Assembly: GCA_019119775.1 (NCBI GenBank)
Contig: DWWL01000007.1
Location: 62,001-126,000 of the forward strand
Direction of reading: 5' to 3'
Length of the DNA: 64,000 bases
Origin: Candidatus Lachnoclostridium pullistercoris
Lineage (GTDB): Bacteria > Bacillota > Clostridia > Lachnospirales > Lachnospiraceae
Position 1 is the stretch's first letter. Every line of letters starts with the position of its first letter. Shown piece after piece: positions 1 through 7,274 of the stretch. Both the position numbers and the translations under genes were made by a program. The notes under the pieces are model-generated. The model did not search any database. It saw nothing but the letters and a program-made list of their open reading frames with translations, and was not told the DNA's origin.

Positions 1-186
1 GAGCGGATCGGGGCGGAGTACGGAGTTTCCTATCTCCCCTCAGATTTTAAAAAGAAGGGCGGCTATCAGAGGTCGGTGGAGCTGTCCAGGGAATACGATC
101 TGTACCGTCAGAATTACTGCGGGTGTGTGTATTCCCGACGGGAGGATTCCACAGATTTGCTTGACACCCCCGTACATTTGAGATAA
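1..186 (+). CDS. queH: Epoxyqueuosine reductase QueH, C-terminal fragment
   Basis: The reading frame is open from base 1 and stops at TAA 184-186, giving the last 61 residues of a protein that begins upstream of the window. The end has the features of the QueH (former DUF208) C-terminus: a KKKGGYQRS stretch, then a Y-x-L-YRQNYCGC motif followed by VYS. The CGC cysteines belong to the conserved set thought to bind the metal/Fe-S centre. QueH reduces epoxyqueuosine to queuosine in tRNA and replaces QueG in many Firmicutes. The stop codon overlaps the -10 box of the next gene's promoter. The family call is from motif recall; only the tail is visible. Confidence 0.8.
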   Translation, partial: ERIGAEYGVSYLPSDFKKKGGYQRSVELSREYDLYRQNYCGCVYSRREDSTDLLDTPVHLR

Positions 187-189
187 TAT
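161..189 (+). promoter_or_regulatory. Sigma-A type promoter for the HPr gene
   Basis: TTGACA at 161-166, a 17-bp spacer and TAATAT at 184-189. It lies inside the 3' end of queH; the -10 box contains the queH stop codon. The HPr start codon follows 38 bases downstream. Confidence 0.7.
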
Positions 190-226
190 TTTAACAGAGT
201 GACTAAAGGAAAAGGGGGAAGCGGCA

Positions 227-493
227 ATGGTATCGAAGGTGGTAAAGGTAGTCAATCCTTCCGGGCTTCATCTGCGTCCGGCCGGTGTACTGTCTCAGAC
301 GGCTATGAAATATCAGTGCAGCATCATCATCGAGTGCGGCGAAAAGAAAGTGGTTGCCAAGAGCGTGCTGAATGTGATGGCCGCAGGCATCAAGCAGGGA
401 ACGGAAGTGACCGTGATCTGTGACGGAGCGGACGAAGAAGCTGCGCTTCAGGATGTGGCCGGCGCGATCGAGCGGGGCCTGGGAGAGATATAA
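227..493 (+). CDS. ptsH: HPr-family phosphocarrier protein
   Basis: This 88-residue protein is the usual HPr length. It has the HPr active-site signature NPSGLHLRPAG near residues 10-20, where the His of HLRPA accepts phosphate from enzyme I. The expected regulatory Ser around residue 46 lies in the KSVLNVMA segment, so HPr-kinase control (Ser-P HPr, carbon catabolite repression) is plausible. The start follows a purine-rich AAAGGGGGAAG Shine-Dalgarno. It stands alone, without ptsI beside it, so it could be the general HPr or a Crh-like paralogue; the intact His favours a true phosphocarrier. Its TAA stop is the first part of the repeat that follows directly. Confidence 0.9.
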   Translation: MVSKVVKVVNPSGLHLRPAGVLSQTAMKYQCSIIIECGEKKVVAKSVLNVMAAGIKQGTEVTVICDGADEEAALQDVAGAIERGLGEI

Positions 494-617
494 TGAGCAA
501 AAGCGAGTCCGCGTGAGCTCGCTTACGCGGGACGAGCGGCGAATTGCGATCACAGGCTGTGCCTGTGATATAATGAGCGAAAGCGGGGTCCGCGTAAGCT
601 CGCTTACGCGGGACGAA
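491..617 (+). repeat. Two-hairpin dispersed repeat, locus A (one full and one partial unit)
   Basis: An 80-bp unit (491-570) is followed by a truncated second unit (571-617). Each starts TAATGAGC, then carries hairpin 1 (CCGCGTGAGC / GCTTACGCGG in unit 1; a perfect CCGCGTAAGC / GCTTACGCGG in unit 2). The full unit also has hairpin 2 (ATCACAGGC-TGT-GCCTGTGAT, 549-569). The same element recurs at 5,088-5,262 and, inverted, at 40,594-40,697. It abuts the HPr stop codon with no gap. It has no coding signature and resembles REP/BIME-type elements in architecture, although no known family was matched. Confidence 0.85.
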
Positions 618-698
618 CATTATTCCCGCTTCAGGGTATTTGCAAACAGGAAAAACTGTGGTACACTTAGGAGCGGAACTTACAATTTCATAATGAAA

Positions 699-794
699 GC
701 AGAGTAGGCGTATGCGCGTTAAGTGCCGGGTGTACAGGGAGTTGACATCCGGACGAAAAGAGTTTCTTGCGGTGCGTATGCCGCATCCCGCTGC
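699..794 (+). promoter_or_regulatory. Tetrahydrofolate riboswitch (THF-I type)
   Basis: The segment matches the THF aptamer layout. An outer stem pairs GCAGAG with the CTGC at the end. An inner stem GCGTATGC (708-715) pairs with GCGTATGC (774-781), which is self-complementary. The conserved GCGTTAAGTG core is at 716-725. The hairpin CCGGGTGT...ACATCCGG carries a loop GGGA that can form the pseudoknot with TCCC in the 3' GCATCCCGCTGC strand. The gene downstream is a folate-type ECF S component, which is the classic target of this riboswitch. The aptamer ends about 47 bases before the AGGAGG of folT, so control of translation initiation or early termination are both possible; no clear terminator is seen. 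Confidence 0.85.
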
Positions 795-856
795 ATCCGG
801 AGAAAATTATCTCCACTTGTAGTATGTGATGAATCTGCAAAGGAGGTAATTTTTTC

Positions 857-1441
857 ATGAAAAAAATGACAGCTTTGTTCAGAACATCCATGGACGAGCT
901 GAGGAGTGTCCGCAACCTGACTATGGCGGCCCTCTTCGGCTGCATGTCGGTAGTGATGGGGTATTTCACCATCCAGATCGGAGACTTTTTAAAGATCGGC
1001 TTTTCCACTATTGTCCAGCAGTTTGTCTATTATCTGTTCGGACCGGGAACGGGAATGCTCTTTGCGGGAACCATGGATCTTCTGAAGTTTGCAGTCAGGC
1101 CGACGGGAGCTTTCTTTCCGGGCTACACCCTGAGCGCCATGCTGGCGGCGGTGATCTACGGATTTTTCTACTATCGTCAGAAAATAACCCTGCGCAGAGT
1201 GTTTGCGGCCCAGCTTGCGGTGGCGCTTTTGTGCAACGTCTGCCTGGGAACGCTCTGGTGGCATATGACCACCACTCAGGCGGAGGCGGCGTTTCTGCCG
1301 GTGCTTGCGGTCCGTCTGGGAAAGAATCTGGCTCAGTGGCCCTTAAATTCCCTGCTGTTTTTCGGAGCGTGGGAGTTTATGGAACGAGCGGGGGTGTTCC
1401 GCGAAATCAGAAAGCACATGTATCATACGAAAAGGGTTTAG
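857..1441 (+). CDS. folT: Folate ECF transporter S component FolT
   Basis: This 194-residue, very hydrophobic protein has about six membrane segments, the size and topology of ECF S components. The run GPGTGMLFAGTMDLLKFAV and the following PTGAFFPGYTLSA stretch match folate-specific S components as I recall them. A preceding NLTMAALFGCMSVV helix fits the S-unit helix that contacts the shared energizing module. It would bind folate outside the cell and import it with EcfT-EcfA-EcfA', which are encoded elsewhere. A THF riboswitch directly upstream supports the folate assignment independently. The start follows AAAGGAGGTAATTTTTTC. The next gene begins 16 bases after the stop. Confidence 0.88.
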   Translation: MKKMTALFRTSMDELRSVRNLTMAALFGCMSVVMGYFTIQIGDFLKIGFSTIVQQFVYYLFGPGTGMLFAGTMDLLKFAVRPTGAFFPGYTLSAMLAAVIYGFFYYRQKITLRRVFAAQLAVALLCNVCLGTLWWHMTTTQAEAAFLPVLAVRLGKNLAQWPLNSLLFFGAWEFMERAGVFREIRKHMYHTKRV

Positions 1442-1457
1442 AAGAGGAGGATTTATC

Positions 1458-2294
1458 ATGAGCACGAGTTGTTCAGGAAACTGCTCCAGCTGCGGCGAGA
1501 CCTGCAGCAGCAGAACGTCGGAGCAGACCAGTTTTCTTGCACCGCTTAACGATGCAAGCTCTGTAAATAAAGTGATTGGCGTAGTCAGCGGAAAGGGAGG
1601 CGTGGGAAAATCCCTGGTGACTTCCATGCTGGCAGTAAAAATGAGAAACAAAGGCTTTAAGACCGCCATTCTGGACGCGGACATCACCGGTCCGTCCATT
1701 CCCACCGCTTTCGGGCTGGGAAATGACGGCGTTGGCGTCACCCAGGACAAGCTGATGGTGCCGGCCACCACCTCCACAGGCATTGAGGTGATGAGCGCCA
1801 ACCTGCTTCTGGACAGCGAGACTGATCCGGTGATCTGGAGAGGCCCGGTGATTGCCGGCGCGGTGAAGCAGTTCTGGCAGGAGACCCTGTGGGAGAACGT
1901 GGACTACATGTTTGTGGATATGCCTCCGGGAACGGGAGATGTGCCGCTGACCGTATTCCAGTCTCTGCCGGTAAACGGCATCGTGATCGTTACCTCTCCC
2001 CAGGAGCTGGTGTCCATGATCGTGGCGAAGGCGGTCAACATGGCGAAGAAGATGAATATTCCGATCATCGGCGTAGTGGAGAACATGAGTTATGTGGAGT
2101 GCCCGGATTGCGGAAAGAAGATCAGCGTGTTCGGAGAGAGCCACATTGAAGAGGTGGCAAAAGAGTACGGCCTTCCGGTGCTGGCGAAGATCCCGATCAA
2201 TCCGGAGATCGCGAAGGCTGTGGACGACGGCCGCGTAGAATATCTGGAGATGCCGTACCTGGATCAGGCGGCTGAGGCCGTGGAGGCAATTTAA
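1458..2294 (+). CDS. Mrp/NBP35-family P-loop ATPase, Fe-S cluster carrier
   Basis: The 278-residue protein has a deviant Walker A, SGKGGVGKS, near residues 45-53, a switch/Walker B region (DMPPGTGDVPL) and the ENMSYVECPDCGKK segment whose CxxC at about residues 215-218 bridges the dimer in ApbC/Mrp proteins. Its N-terminus (CSGNCSSCGETC) carries an extra cysteine cluster, as in NBP35-type members, which could hold a second Fe-S centre. Such proteins assemble and transfer [4Fe-4S] clusters to apoenzymes. That fits a genome full of Fe-S proteins. RBS AGAGGAGGA precedes the ATG. It follows folT closely and may be co-transcribed. Confidence 0.88.
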   Translation: MSTSCSGNCSSCGETCSSRTSEQTSFLAPLNDASSVNKVIGVVSGKGGVGKSLVTSMLAVKMRNKGFKTAILDADITGPSIPTAFGLGNDGVGVTQDKLMVPATTSTGIEVMSANLLLDSETDPVIWRGPVIAGAVKQFWQETLWENVDYMFVDMPPGTGDVPLTVFQSLPVNGIVIVTSPQELVSMIVAKAVNMAKKMNIPIIGVVENMSYVECPDCGKKISVFGESHIEEVAKEYGLPVLAKIPINPEIAKAVDDGRVEYLEMPYLDQAAEAVEAI

Positions 2295-2314
2295 GGATTA
2301 AAGGGTGTGAGCGA

Positions 2315-3025
2315 ATGAATGACAGGTTAGCCCTCAGCAGTGAACTGGAGCAGTCCATCGTGAGCGTTCCGGACCTGGCCCAGGTTCCGGAAGAATTTAT
2401 AAGCATGGCGCACCAGTTCCAGGAAGCCATGATGATGTATACCTGCGCCATCCGCGAGGTAAAGACGAAAATCGAGGTTTTAAACGACGAGCTGTCGGTG
2501 AGAAATTCCAGAAATCCCATTGAGATGATCAAGTCCAGAGTAAAAAAGCCCATCAGCATTGTGGAGAAGCTCCGCAGGAGAGGGCTGGAGGTGTCTCTGG
2601 AATCCATGATCGCCAATTTGGACGATGTGGCGGGAATCCGCATTATCTGTTCGTTTCTGGACGATATCTATGCGGTGGCGGACATGCTGGTGCGCCAGGA
2701 TGATATCCGGGTGATCGCGGTGAAGGATTATATTAAAAATCCAAAGCCCAACGGATACCGCAGCTACCACATGATCGTGGAGATTCCCGTATTTTTCTCA
2801 GACAGGAAAAAACCCATGCGGGTGGAGGTGCAGATCCGCACCATCGCCATGGATTTCTGGGCCAGTCTGGACCATCAGCTGAAGTACAAGAAAGAGATGC
2901 AGAACGCGGCGGAGATCAGCGAGGAATTAAAGCAGTGCGCCGACGTGATCGCTCAGACGGACAAGCGGATGCTGGAGATCCGGCAGCAGATCGAGGCTCA
3001 GGGAATCACGGTGAGGAGAGACTGA
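2315..3025 (+). CDS. relQ: Small alarmone synthetase (RelQ/YjbM type)
   Basis: This 236-residue protein is a stand-alone RelA/SpoT synthetase domain without HD hydrolase, TGS or ACT domains. Diagnostic parts are DDVAGIRIICSF (about residues 87-98), the KNPKPNGYRSYH substrate loop (about 141-152) and VEVQIRTIAMDFWASLDH (about 170-187). It should transfer pyrophosphate from ATP to GDP/GTP to make (p)ppGpp. A start 21 bases after the Mrp stop suggests co-transcription. A Rho-independent terminator for it lies at 3,049-3,083, inside the end of the convergent GNAT gene. Confidence 0.9.
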   Translation: MNDRLALSSELEQSIVSVPDLAQVPEEFISMAHQFQEAMMMYTCAIREVKTKIEVLNDELSVRNSRNPIEMIKSRVKKPISIVEKLRRRGLEVSLESMIANLDDVAGIRIICSFLDDIYAVADMLVRQDDIRVIAVKDYIKNPKPNGYRSYHMIVEIPVFFSDRKKPMRVEVQIRTIAMDFWASLDHQLKYKKEMQNAAEISEELKQCADVIAQTDKRMLEIRQQIEAQGITVRRD

Positions 3026-3031
3026 GAGGGT

Positions 3032-3757
3032 TTAATAGAGGTAATAGGACAGGGTTTCGGTGATCCGGAACCCTGTTTTTTTGTACAGGTTCAAAGCCGC
3101 GGTGTTGTCCCCGGCGACCTGAAGGAGGACAGACGGAGTCCTTGTTTCCAGATGCTTTAAAACCTGAAGCAGAAAGGCTTTTCCGAAGCCTTTTCCCCGG
3201 AAAGGGGCGCGGATCTTAAGACCCCAGAGATAGACAGAGTCTCCGGAAGGCATGGTGGAGCAGGATCCGGCCTTTTTGCCGCAGATCCAGGCGGAGAAAT
3301 GGCCGCGGCCGTCCTCCTCTATGGAAAAAGCCGGAGGGATGGGGCGGACTGGAGGCTGCCAGCCGGCAAAATCCAGGCGCATCATGTGCTCGCAGTACCA
3401 GAAGCCGGCGCTCAGCCGTTTCAGCACGAAAGCGGCAGCGGGGCAGTGACCGTCGGTGACAAAGGAGAAATCATCGTTTGGAAAATGGCTCTCGGCGCAG
3501 GCCAGGGCCTGGGAAAAATAACCTCTGCACCGCAGGCTTGGCCGGGTGAAGGCGGCGCACTCGCAGAGACAGTCCTCCAGGCGGCAGAGGGCCAGGGCGC
3601 AGGCCAGAACGTCATCCTGAAAGACGAGGACGAAAAAATCTCCGTCTTCAGCGGGAAAAGACAGGGTGGAGCCGTCAAAGTCCCGGCAGAGGGCAGCCAG
3701 CTCCGAAGTCTTTTTTTTCTGTTCTTCCGACAGGGTATTTACAGCAGTCAGGGTCAT
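3032..3757 (-). CDS. GNAT-family N-acetyltransferase with two GNAT-like halves
   Basis: The gene encodes 241 residues from ATG at 3,757, chosen because AGGAGGAAG lies 5 bases upstream; a longer frame exists but overlaps the promoter. The C-terminal half has the acetyl-CoA loop motif APFRGKGFGKAFLLQVL (about residues 190-206) and a typical NTAALNLYKKTGFRI ending. The N-terminal half has a weaker equivalent, RPSLRCRGYFSQALA, suggesting a degenerate first GNAT fold. The substrate is unknown. It converges on the alarmone synthetase with 6 bases between stop codons, and its 3' end contains that gene's terminator. Confidence 0.8.
   Translation of the reverse strand: MTLTAVNTLSEEQKKKTSELAALCRDFDGSTLSFPAEDGDFFVLVFQDDVLACALALCRLEDCLCECAAFTRPSLRCRGYFSQALACAESHFPNDDFSFVTDGHCPAAAFVLKRLSAGFWYCEHMMRLDFAGWQPPVRPIPPAFSIEEDGRGHFSAWICGKKAGSCSTMPSGDSVYLWGLKIRAPFRGKGFGKAFLLQVLKHLETRTPSVLLQVAGDNTAALNLYKKTGFRITETLSYYLY
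3049..3083 (+). terminator. Intrinsic terminator embedded in the convergent GNAT gene
   Basis: ACAGGGTT pairs with AACCCTGT (plus inner CGG/CCG), followed by a run of seven T. It is read on the + strand and lies wholly within the last codons of the minus-strand acetyltransferase gene. Confidence 0.8.
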
Positions 3758-3781
3758 GGATCTTCCTCCTCTCATGCTTCC

Positions 3782-3810
3782 AGTATAATGGAAAAAAGGG
3801 CCATTTTCAA
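3782..3810 (-). promoter_or_regulatory. Promoter for the GNAT gene
   Basis: On the minus strand, TTGAAA (3,810-3,805), a 17-bp spacer and TATACT (3,787-3,782). It sits 24 bases before the chosen start codon. Confidence 0.7.
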
Positions 3811-3885
3811 GACCGGCAGGGACCATGCGCGGCGGAAAGGAAAGAACCGTTTTTTTCCCGGATTGTACTTTATGTGTATTTTGCC

Positions 3886-3915
3886 TTGACCTTTTCTTTT
3901 GAGAGAGGGTAGAAT
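3886..3915 (+). promoter_or_regulatory. Promoter for lrgAB
   Basis: TTGACC (3,886-3,891), an 18-bp spacer and TAGAAT (3,910-3,915), followed 33 bases later by the lrgA start. Confidence 0.55.
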
Positions 3916-3947
3916 AAGTACCAGATTTTTGAGAGGAGAAACAAAAG

Positions 3948-4307
3948 ATGAGATATGTGAAAGAAGCAGGAATCATTTTCGGCATGTCTGCTGCCGGTGA
4001 AATCTTAAATCAGCTGCTGCCGTTTCCGGTGCCGGCCGGAGTTTACGGGCTGTTTCTGCTGCTGATTGCCCTGATGACGGGAATCGTAAAGCTGGAATGG
4101 CTGGAGGCCACGGGAAACTGGCTGCTGGACGCTATGCCCATCATGTTTGTGCCCGCCTGTGTGGGGATCATGGAGAGCTTTTCTGAACTCCGCGCTGTGC
4201 TGGTGCCTTTTGTGGTGACGGTGCTGGTCTCCACCGTGCTGGTATTCGGCGTGACGGGCCGGGTGGCCCAGTGGATCATCAGAAGAAAAGGAGGAAGACA
4301 GGAATGA
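3948..4307 (+). CDS. lrgA: CidA/LrgA family holin-like protein
   Basis: A 119-residue membrane protein with four predicted helices. It has the family's FPVPAGVYGLFLLL segment (about residues 26-39) and LLDAMPIMFVPACVG (about 63-77). LrgA/CidA proteins are small, holin-like membrane proteins linked to murein hydrolase export, cell lysis and, in later work, pyruvate or small-metabolite transport. Its last codons overlap the lrgB start (ATGA), so the pair is translationally coupled. No LytSR two-component system is visible nearby. RBS GAGAGGAGAA. Confidence 0.85.
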   Translation: MRYVKEAGIIFGMSAAGEILNQLLPFPVPAGVYGLFLLLIALMTGIVKLEWLEATGNWLLDAMPIMFVPACVGIMESFSELRAVLVPFVVTVLVSTVLVFGVTGRVAQWIIRRKGGRQE

Positions 4308-4996
4308 GAGAAGCGCTTGCATCTTCTGCTTATTTTGGGGTGGTGCTCAGTGTGGCGGCCTACAGCTTCGGCCTGTGGATGAAAAAGAAGACAGGTCTTG
4401 CGGTCTGCAACCCGCTGCTGGTGGCAGTGATCATCATTGTGCCTGTGCTTTTGGCTACTCACATCACGTATGACGAGTATATGAAGGGAGCGGAGAGCAT
4501 CAGCTATCTGCTGACGCCGGCCACGGTCTGCCTGGCCATCCCGCTGTACAAGCAGCTGGCGCTGCTGAAGAAAAATAAAGCGGCAGTGTTCTGCGGCATT
4601 GCGGCGGGGGTTGCGGCGAACGCGCTGACGATCTTTGTGCTGTGCCTGCTGTTTCGCATGGAGCACGTCCATTACGTCACCCTTCTTCCCAAATCCATCA
4701 CCACGGCCATCGGCATGGGCGTCAGTGAGGAGGCCGGCGGAATCGTGACTCTGACAGTGGTGAGTATTATTATCACGGGAGTTTCCGGGGTGATCATGTC
4801 CGAGGGCCTGTTTAAGCTGTTTAAGCTGGAGGAGCCGATCGCCAAGGGCCTGGCCCTGGGAAACGGGGCCCACGCCATCGGGACGGCCAAGGCTCTGGAG
4901 CTGGGCGAGGTGGAAGGGGCGATGTCCAGCCTGGCCATCGCGGTGGCAGGTCTGATGACGGTCATTGTGGTCCCCTTCATTGCCAACCTGATCTGA
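4304..4996 (+). CDS. lrgB: LrgB family protein
   Basis: This 230-residue integral membrane protein starts at ATG 4,304, overlapping the lrgA stop by 4 bases. A longer in-frame start upstream is unlikely because it would overlap lrgA by 36 bases. Family hallmarks are the NPLLVAVIIIVPVLL region near the N-terminus, the LLPKSITTAIGMGVSE motif (about residues 126-141) and the late GNGAHAIGTAKALELGE motif (about 186-202). LrgB works with LrgA; the molecular activity remains debated. Confidence 0.88.
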   Translation: MREALASSAYFGVVLSVAAYSFGLWMKKKTGLAVCNPLLVAVIIIVPVLLATHITYDEYMKGAESISYLLTPATVCLAIPLYKQLALLKKNKAAVFCGIAAGVAANALTIFVLCLLFRMEHVHYVTLLPKSITTAIGMGVSEEAGGIVTLTVVSIIITGVSGVIMSEGLFKLFKLEEPIAKGLALGNGAHAIGTAKALELGEVEGAMSSLAIAVAGLMTVIVVPFIANLI

Positions 4997-5087
4997 GGCC
5001 GGGAAAGCTGCCGGGATTTTCAGAGTTTTGAGAGAAATATATGCCGGAATGCCCGCAAGATCTTCCCCGAACACAGCGGCCATGATA

Positions 5088-5262
5088 TAATGAGCGAAAG
5101 CGAGCCCGCGGGAGCTTGCTCACGCGAGGCGAGCGGCGAATTGCGATCACAGGCTGTGCCTGTGATCTGGTGGGCGAAAGCGAGCCTGCGGGAGCTCGCT
5201 CACGCGAGGCGAGCGGCGAATTGCGATCACAGGCTGTGCCTGCGGCAGAATGAGCGCAAAAG
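5088..5262 (+). repeat. Two-hairpin dispersed repeat, locus B (two full units plus a third start)
   Basis: Two 80-bp units at 5,088-5,167 and 5,168-5,247 and the first bases of a third (5,248 onward). The second hairpin is identical to that of locus A in unit 1 and is damaged on its 3' arm in unit 2 (GCCTGCGGC). Hairpin 1 is CGCGGGAGC / GCTCACGCG with one mismatch. It lies between lrgB and the amidohydrolase, 33 bases before the latter's start, so it is probably part of that gene's leader. An apparent 120-residue frame through it is a product of the repeat. Confidence 0.85.
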
Positions 5263-5294
5263 AATCCAAATACAGGAGAAGGGAAGGATAGCAT

Positions 5295-6623
5295 ATGAAG
5301 ACACTGATCAAACATGTGAGAGTGCTGACCATGGATGGAGAAAACCGGGTTTACGAGGATGGCTGCGTGCTGGTGGACGGGGACCGCATCGCAGATGTGG
5401 GAACCGGAAAAGAGGCGGAGAGCTGGGATCTGTCAGGAGCGGCCGTCATTGACAGAAAAGGCGGGATTTTGATTCCGGGACTGATCAACACCCACTGCCA
5501 CGTTTCCATGATGCCGTTCCGCACGCTGGGGGATGACTGCGCGGACCGGCTCCGCCGTTTCCTCTTCCCGCTGGAAAATGACGCCATGACCAGGAAACTG
5601 GTGTACCGGGCGGCTAAATATGGAATCTGCGAAATGCTGCTGGCGGGAGTTACCACTTTCCTTGACATGTACTATTTTGAGGATGAGGTGGCGAAAGCCT
5701 GCGAGGAACTGGGAATGAGGGGATTTTTGGGGGAGACGGTGATCGGCCAGCCCACCTGCGACAGCCCGGAGCCTTACGGCGGCCTGGAGTACGCGGAAGA
5801 ATTTATCCGCCAGTGGAACCACAGCAGCCTGGTAAGACCGCTTGTCGCTCCCCACGCCACCTACAGCGTGAGCCCGGAGATGCTGAAAAAGTCCTTTGAT
5901 CTGGCGGAAAAATACGATACGCTCTACACTATCCACGTCTGTGAGATGGAGCACGAGCTGAAGAAATTCAGGACAGAGTATGACCGGACGCCGGTGGAAT
6001 TTCTGGCGGATCTGGGGGTGCTTGACAGGCGGACGGTGGCGGCCCACTGCGTGTATATGACGGAGCGGGATATTGAGCTGTTTGCCGAGCATCAGACGGG
6101 AGTGGCCCACTGCATCGGCTCCAACACCAAAGGCGGACGGGGAGTGGCTCCTGTGCCGGCTATGGAGCAGCAGGGCATCGCTGTGGGATTTGGAACAGAC
6201 GGAGCGTCCTCCGGAAACACTTTGGACCTTTTCACCCTGTTTAAGCTGTTTGCCGATTTCCAGAAAACAGAATACCACGACCGGACCCTGTTCCCGGCAG
6301 GAGATATTGTGCGGACTGGCACTGTCGGTGGAGCGAGAGCCCTGGGCATGGAGAGAGAACTGGGCTCTGTGGAAAAAGGAAAAAAGGCAGATCTGGTGAT
6401 CGTGGAGACGGATTCTGTAAATATGTTCCCCTGCTACAATCCCTACTCAGCTCTGGTGTATTCCGCCAACGCCTCCAACGTGGACACGGTGATGGTGGAC
6501 GGCAGAGTGCTGGTGAGAGGCAAGAAGCTGGTGAACGCAGATCTGGAGACGATTCGGGGCGAGCTGGCAGAAGAGATGGGTCCGTTTATGAAGGCAGCGG
6601 AGAATTACGGAGAAATGATCTGA
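5295..6623 (+). CDS. Amidohydrolase, likely 5'-methylthioadenosine/S-adenosylhomocysteine deaminase type
   Basis: The 442-residue protein has the full metal set of the cytosine-deaminase-like amidohydrolases: NTHCHVSM (His at about 67 and 69), IHVCEMEHE, AAHCVYMTERD and FGTDGASSGN with the catalytic Asp (about 302). The small N- and C-terminal beta-sandwich pieces (MVDGRVLVRGKKLV) are present. The length and the overall motif order match the MtaD/TrzA-AtzB group, which deaminates MTA, SAH or adenosine derivatives. The exact substrate cannot be told from motifs. RBS AGGAGAAGGGAAGGA. It is preceded by the locus B repeat and followed by a terminator. Confidence 0.75.
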   Translation: MKTLIKHVRVLTMDGENRVYEDGCVLVDGDRIADVGTGKEAESWDLSGAAVIDRKGGILIPGLINTHCHVSMMPFRTLGDDCADRLRRFLFPLENDAMTRKLVYRAAKYGICEMLLAGVTTFLDMYYFEDEVAKACEELGMRGFLGETVIGQPTCDSPEPYGGLEYAEEFIRQWNHSSLVRPLVAPHATYSVSPEMLKKSFDLAEKYDTLYTIHVCEMEHELKKFRTEYDRTPVEFLADLGVLDRRTVAAHCVYMTERDIELFAEHQTGVAHCIGSNTKGGRGVAPVPAMEQQGIAVGFGTDGASSGNTLDLFTLFKLFADFQKTEYHDRTLFPAGDIVRTGTVGGARALGMERELGSVEKGKKADLVIVETDSVNMFPCYNPYSALVYSANASNVDTVMVDGRVLVRGKKLVNADLETIRGELAEEMGPFMKAAENYGEMI

Positions 6624-6650
6624 CGCCGGATATAAAAGAATATGAAGAAA

Positions 6651-6717
6651 GCCCGTCATTTCCCGGGCCGCCGGTAAAATTCCGGCCGGCCGGGAGATGA
6701 CGGGCTGTTATTATTTA
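6651..6717. terminator. Bidirectional terminator between amidohydrolase and hsp20
   Basis: GCCCGTCAT (6,651-6,659) pairs with ATGACGGGC (6,697-6,705), with further GC pairing inside (CCGGCCGG). T-rich tracts follow on the + side; the A-rich AAGAA before the stem serves the minus strand. Confidence 0.75.
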
Positions 6718-6751
6718 ACAGAAAAATTTCATCCCCTGTTAATCAGAAATT

Positions 6752-7180
6752 TTAGTCGATGCTGATGTATCTGGGTTTCTCTTCCTGCTTGGGAGCTTCC
6801 TTCGGAACGGCCAGACGGAGCACGCCGTTTTCAAAGGAGGCTTTGATGTCCTCCTGGCGGAGTGCGTCGCCCACGTAGAAGGTTCTTCTCATGGAGCCGT
6901 GATAGCGCTCTCTGCGGACGTAGGATTTATTCTTCTCCTCGTCGCCGCTGTGAACGGCGGAGATAGTAAGGTATCCGTCCTTTAACTCTGCCTGGATCTC
7001 GTCCTTGCGGTAGCCGGGAAGTTCAATGTCCACATAGTAGCAGGCGCCGCCGTCTAAAATGTCGGTCCGCATCAGGCCCGTATCCTTTTTAGTCTGAGCC
7101 GGCTGGGAACCGGTCCAGAAGCTGTCATTGAAAAAGTCGTCAAATAAATCAAAGCCATAGTTGTTTCTCGGAATAAACAT
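6752..7180 (-). CDS. Small heat-shock protein, Hsp20/alpha-crystallin family
   Basis: A 142-residue protein. It begins with MFIPRNNYGFDLFDDFF, typical of clostridial Hsp18/Hsp20, and contains a complete alpha-crystallin domain from about residue 37. The domain includes VDIELPGYRKDEIQAEL and FENGVLRLAVPKE, the latter close to the family A-x-x-x-n-GvL motif. The C-terminal YISID tail contains an I-x-I-like contact used for oligomer assembly. It acts as an ATP-independent holdase. Its promoter is overlapped by a CIRCE operator, so HrcA control is expected. RBS AAGGAGGAT. Confidence 0.92.
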   Translation of the reverse strand: MFIPRNNYGFDLFDDFFNDSFWTGSQPAQTKKDTGLMRTDILDGGACYYVDIELPGYRKDEIQAELKDGYLTISAVHSGDEEKNKSYVRRERYHGSMRRTFYVGDALRQEDIKASFENGVLRLAVPKEAPKQEEKPRYISID

Positions 7181-7245
7181 AATGAAAATCCTCCTTTATC
7201 GGGAACAACAGCTGATCTGTTGTCTCTGTTTCTCTTGATGGTTGT

Positions 7246-7274
7246 ACTATACCACGAATTGTTAGCACTGTCAA
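7246..7274 (-). promoter_or_regulatory. Promoter for hsp20
   Basis: Minus strand TTGACA (7,274-7,269), a 17-bp spacer and TATAGT (7,251-7,246): a near-consensus sigma-A promoter, about 65 bases before the ATG. CIRCE overlaps the -35 box and spacer. Confidence 0.85.

Noticed and set aside
3758..3985. Longer start for the GNAT protein
   Set aside because: The extension crosses its promoter (3,782-3,810) and overlaps the lrgA promoter; the downstream ATG has AGGAGG.
5090..5452. A 120-codon frame beginning MSESEPAGACS across repeat locus B and the start of the amidohydrolase
   Set aside because: It is the repeat read in frame and then a shadow of the real gene; no RBS, and related frames occur in every repeat copy.
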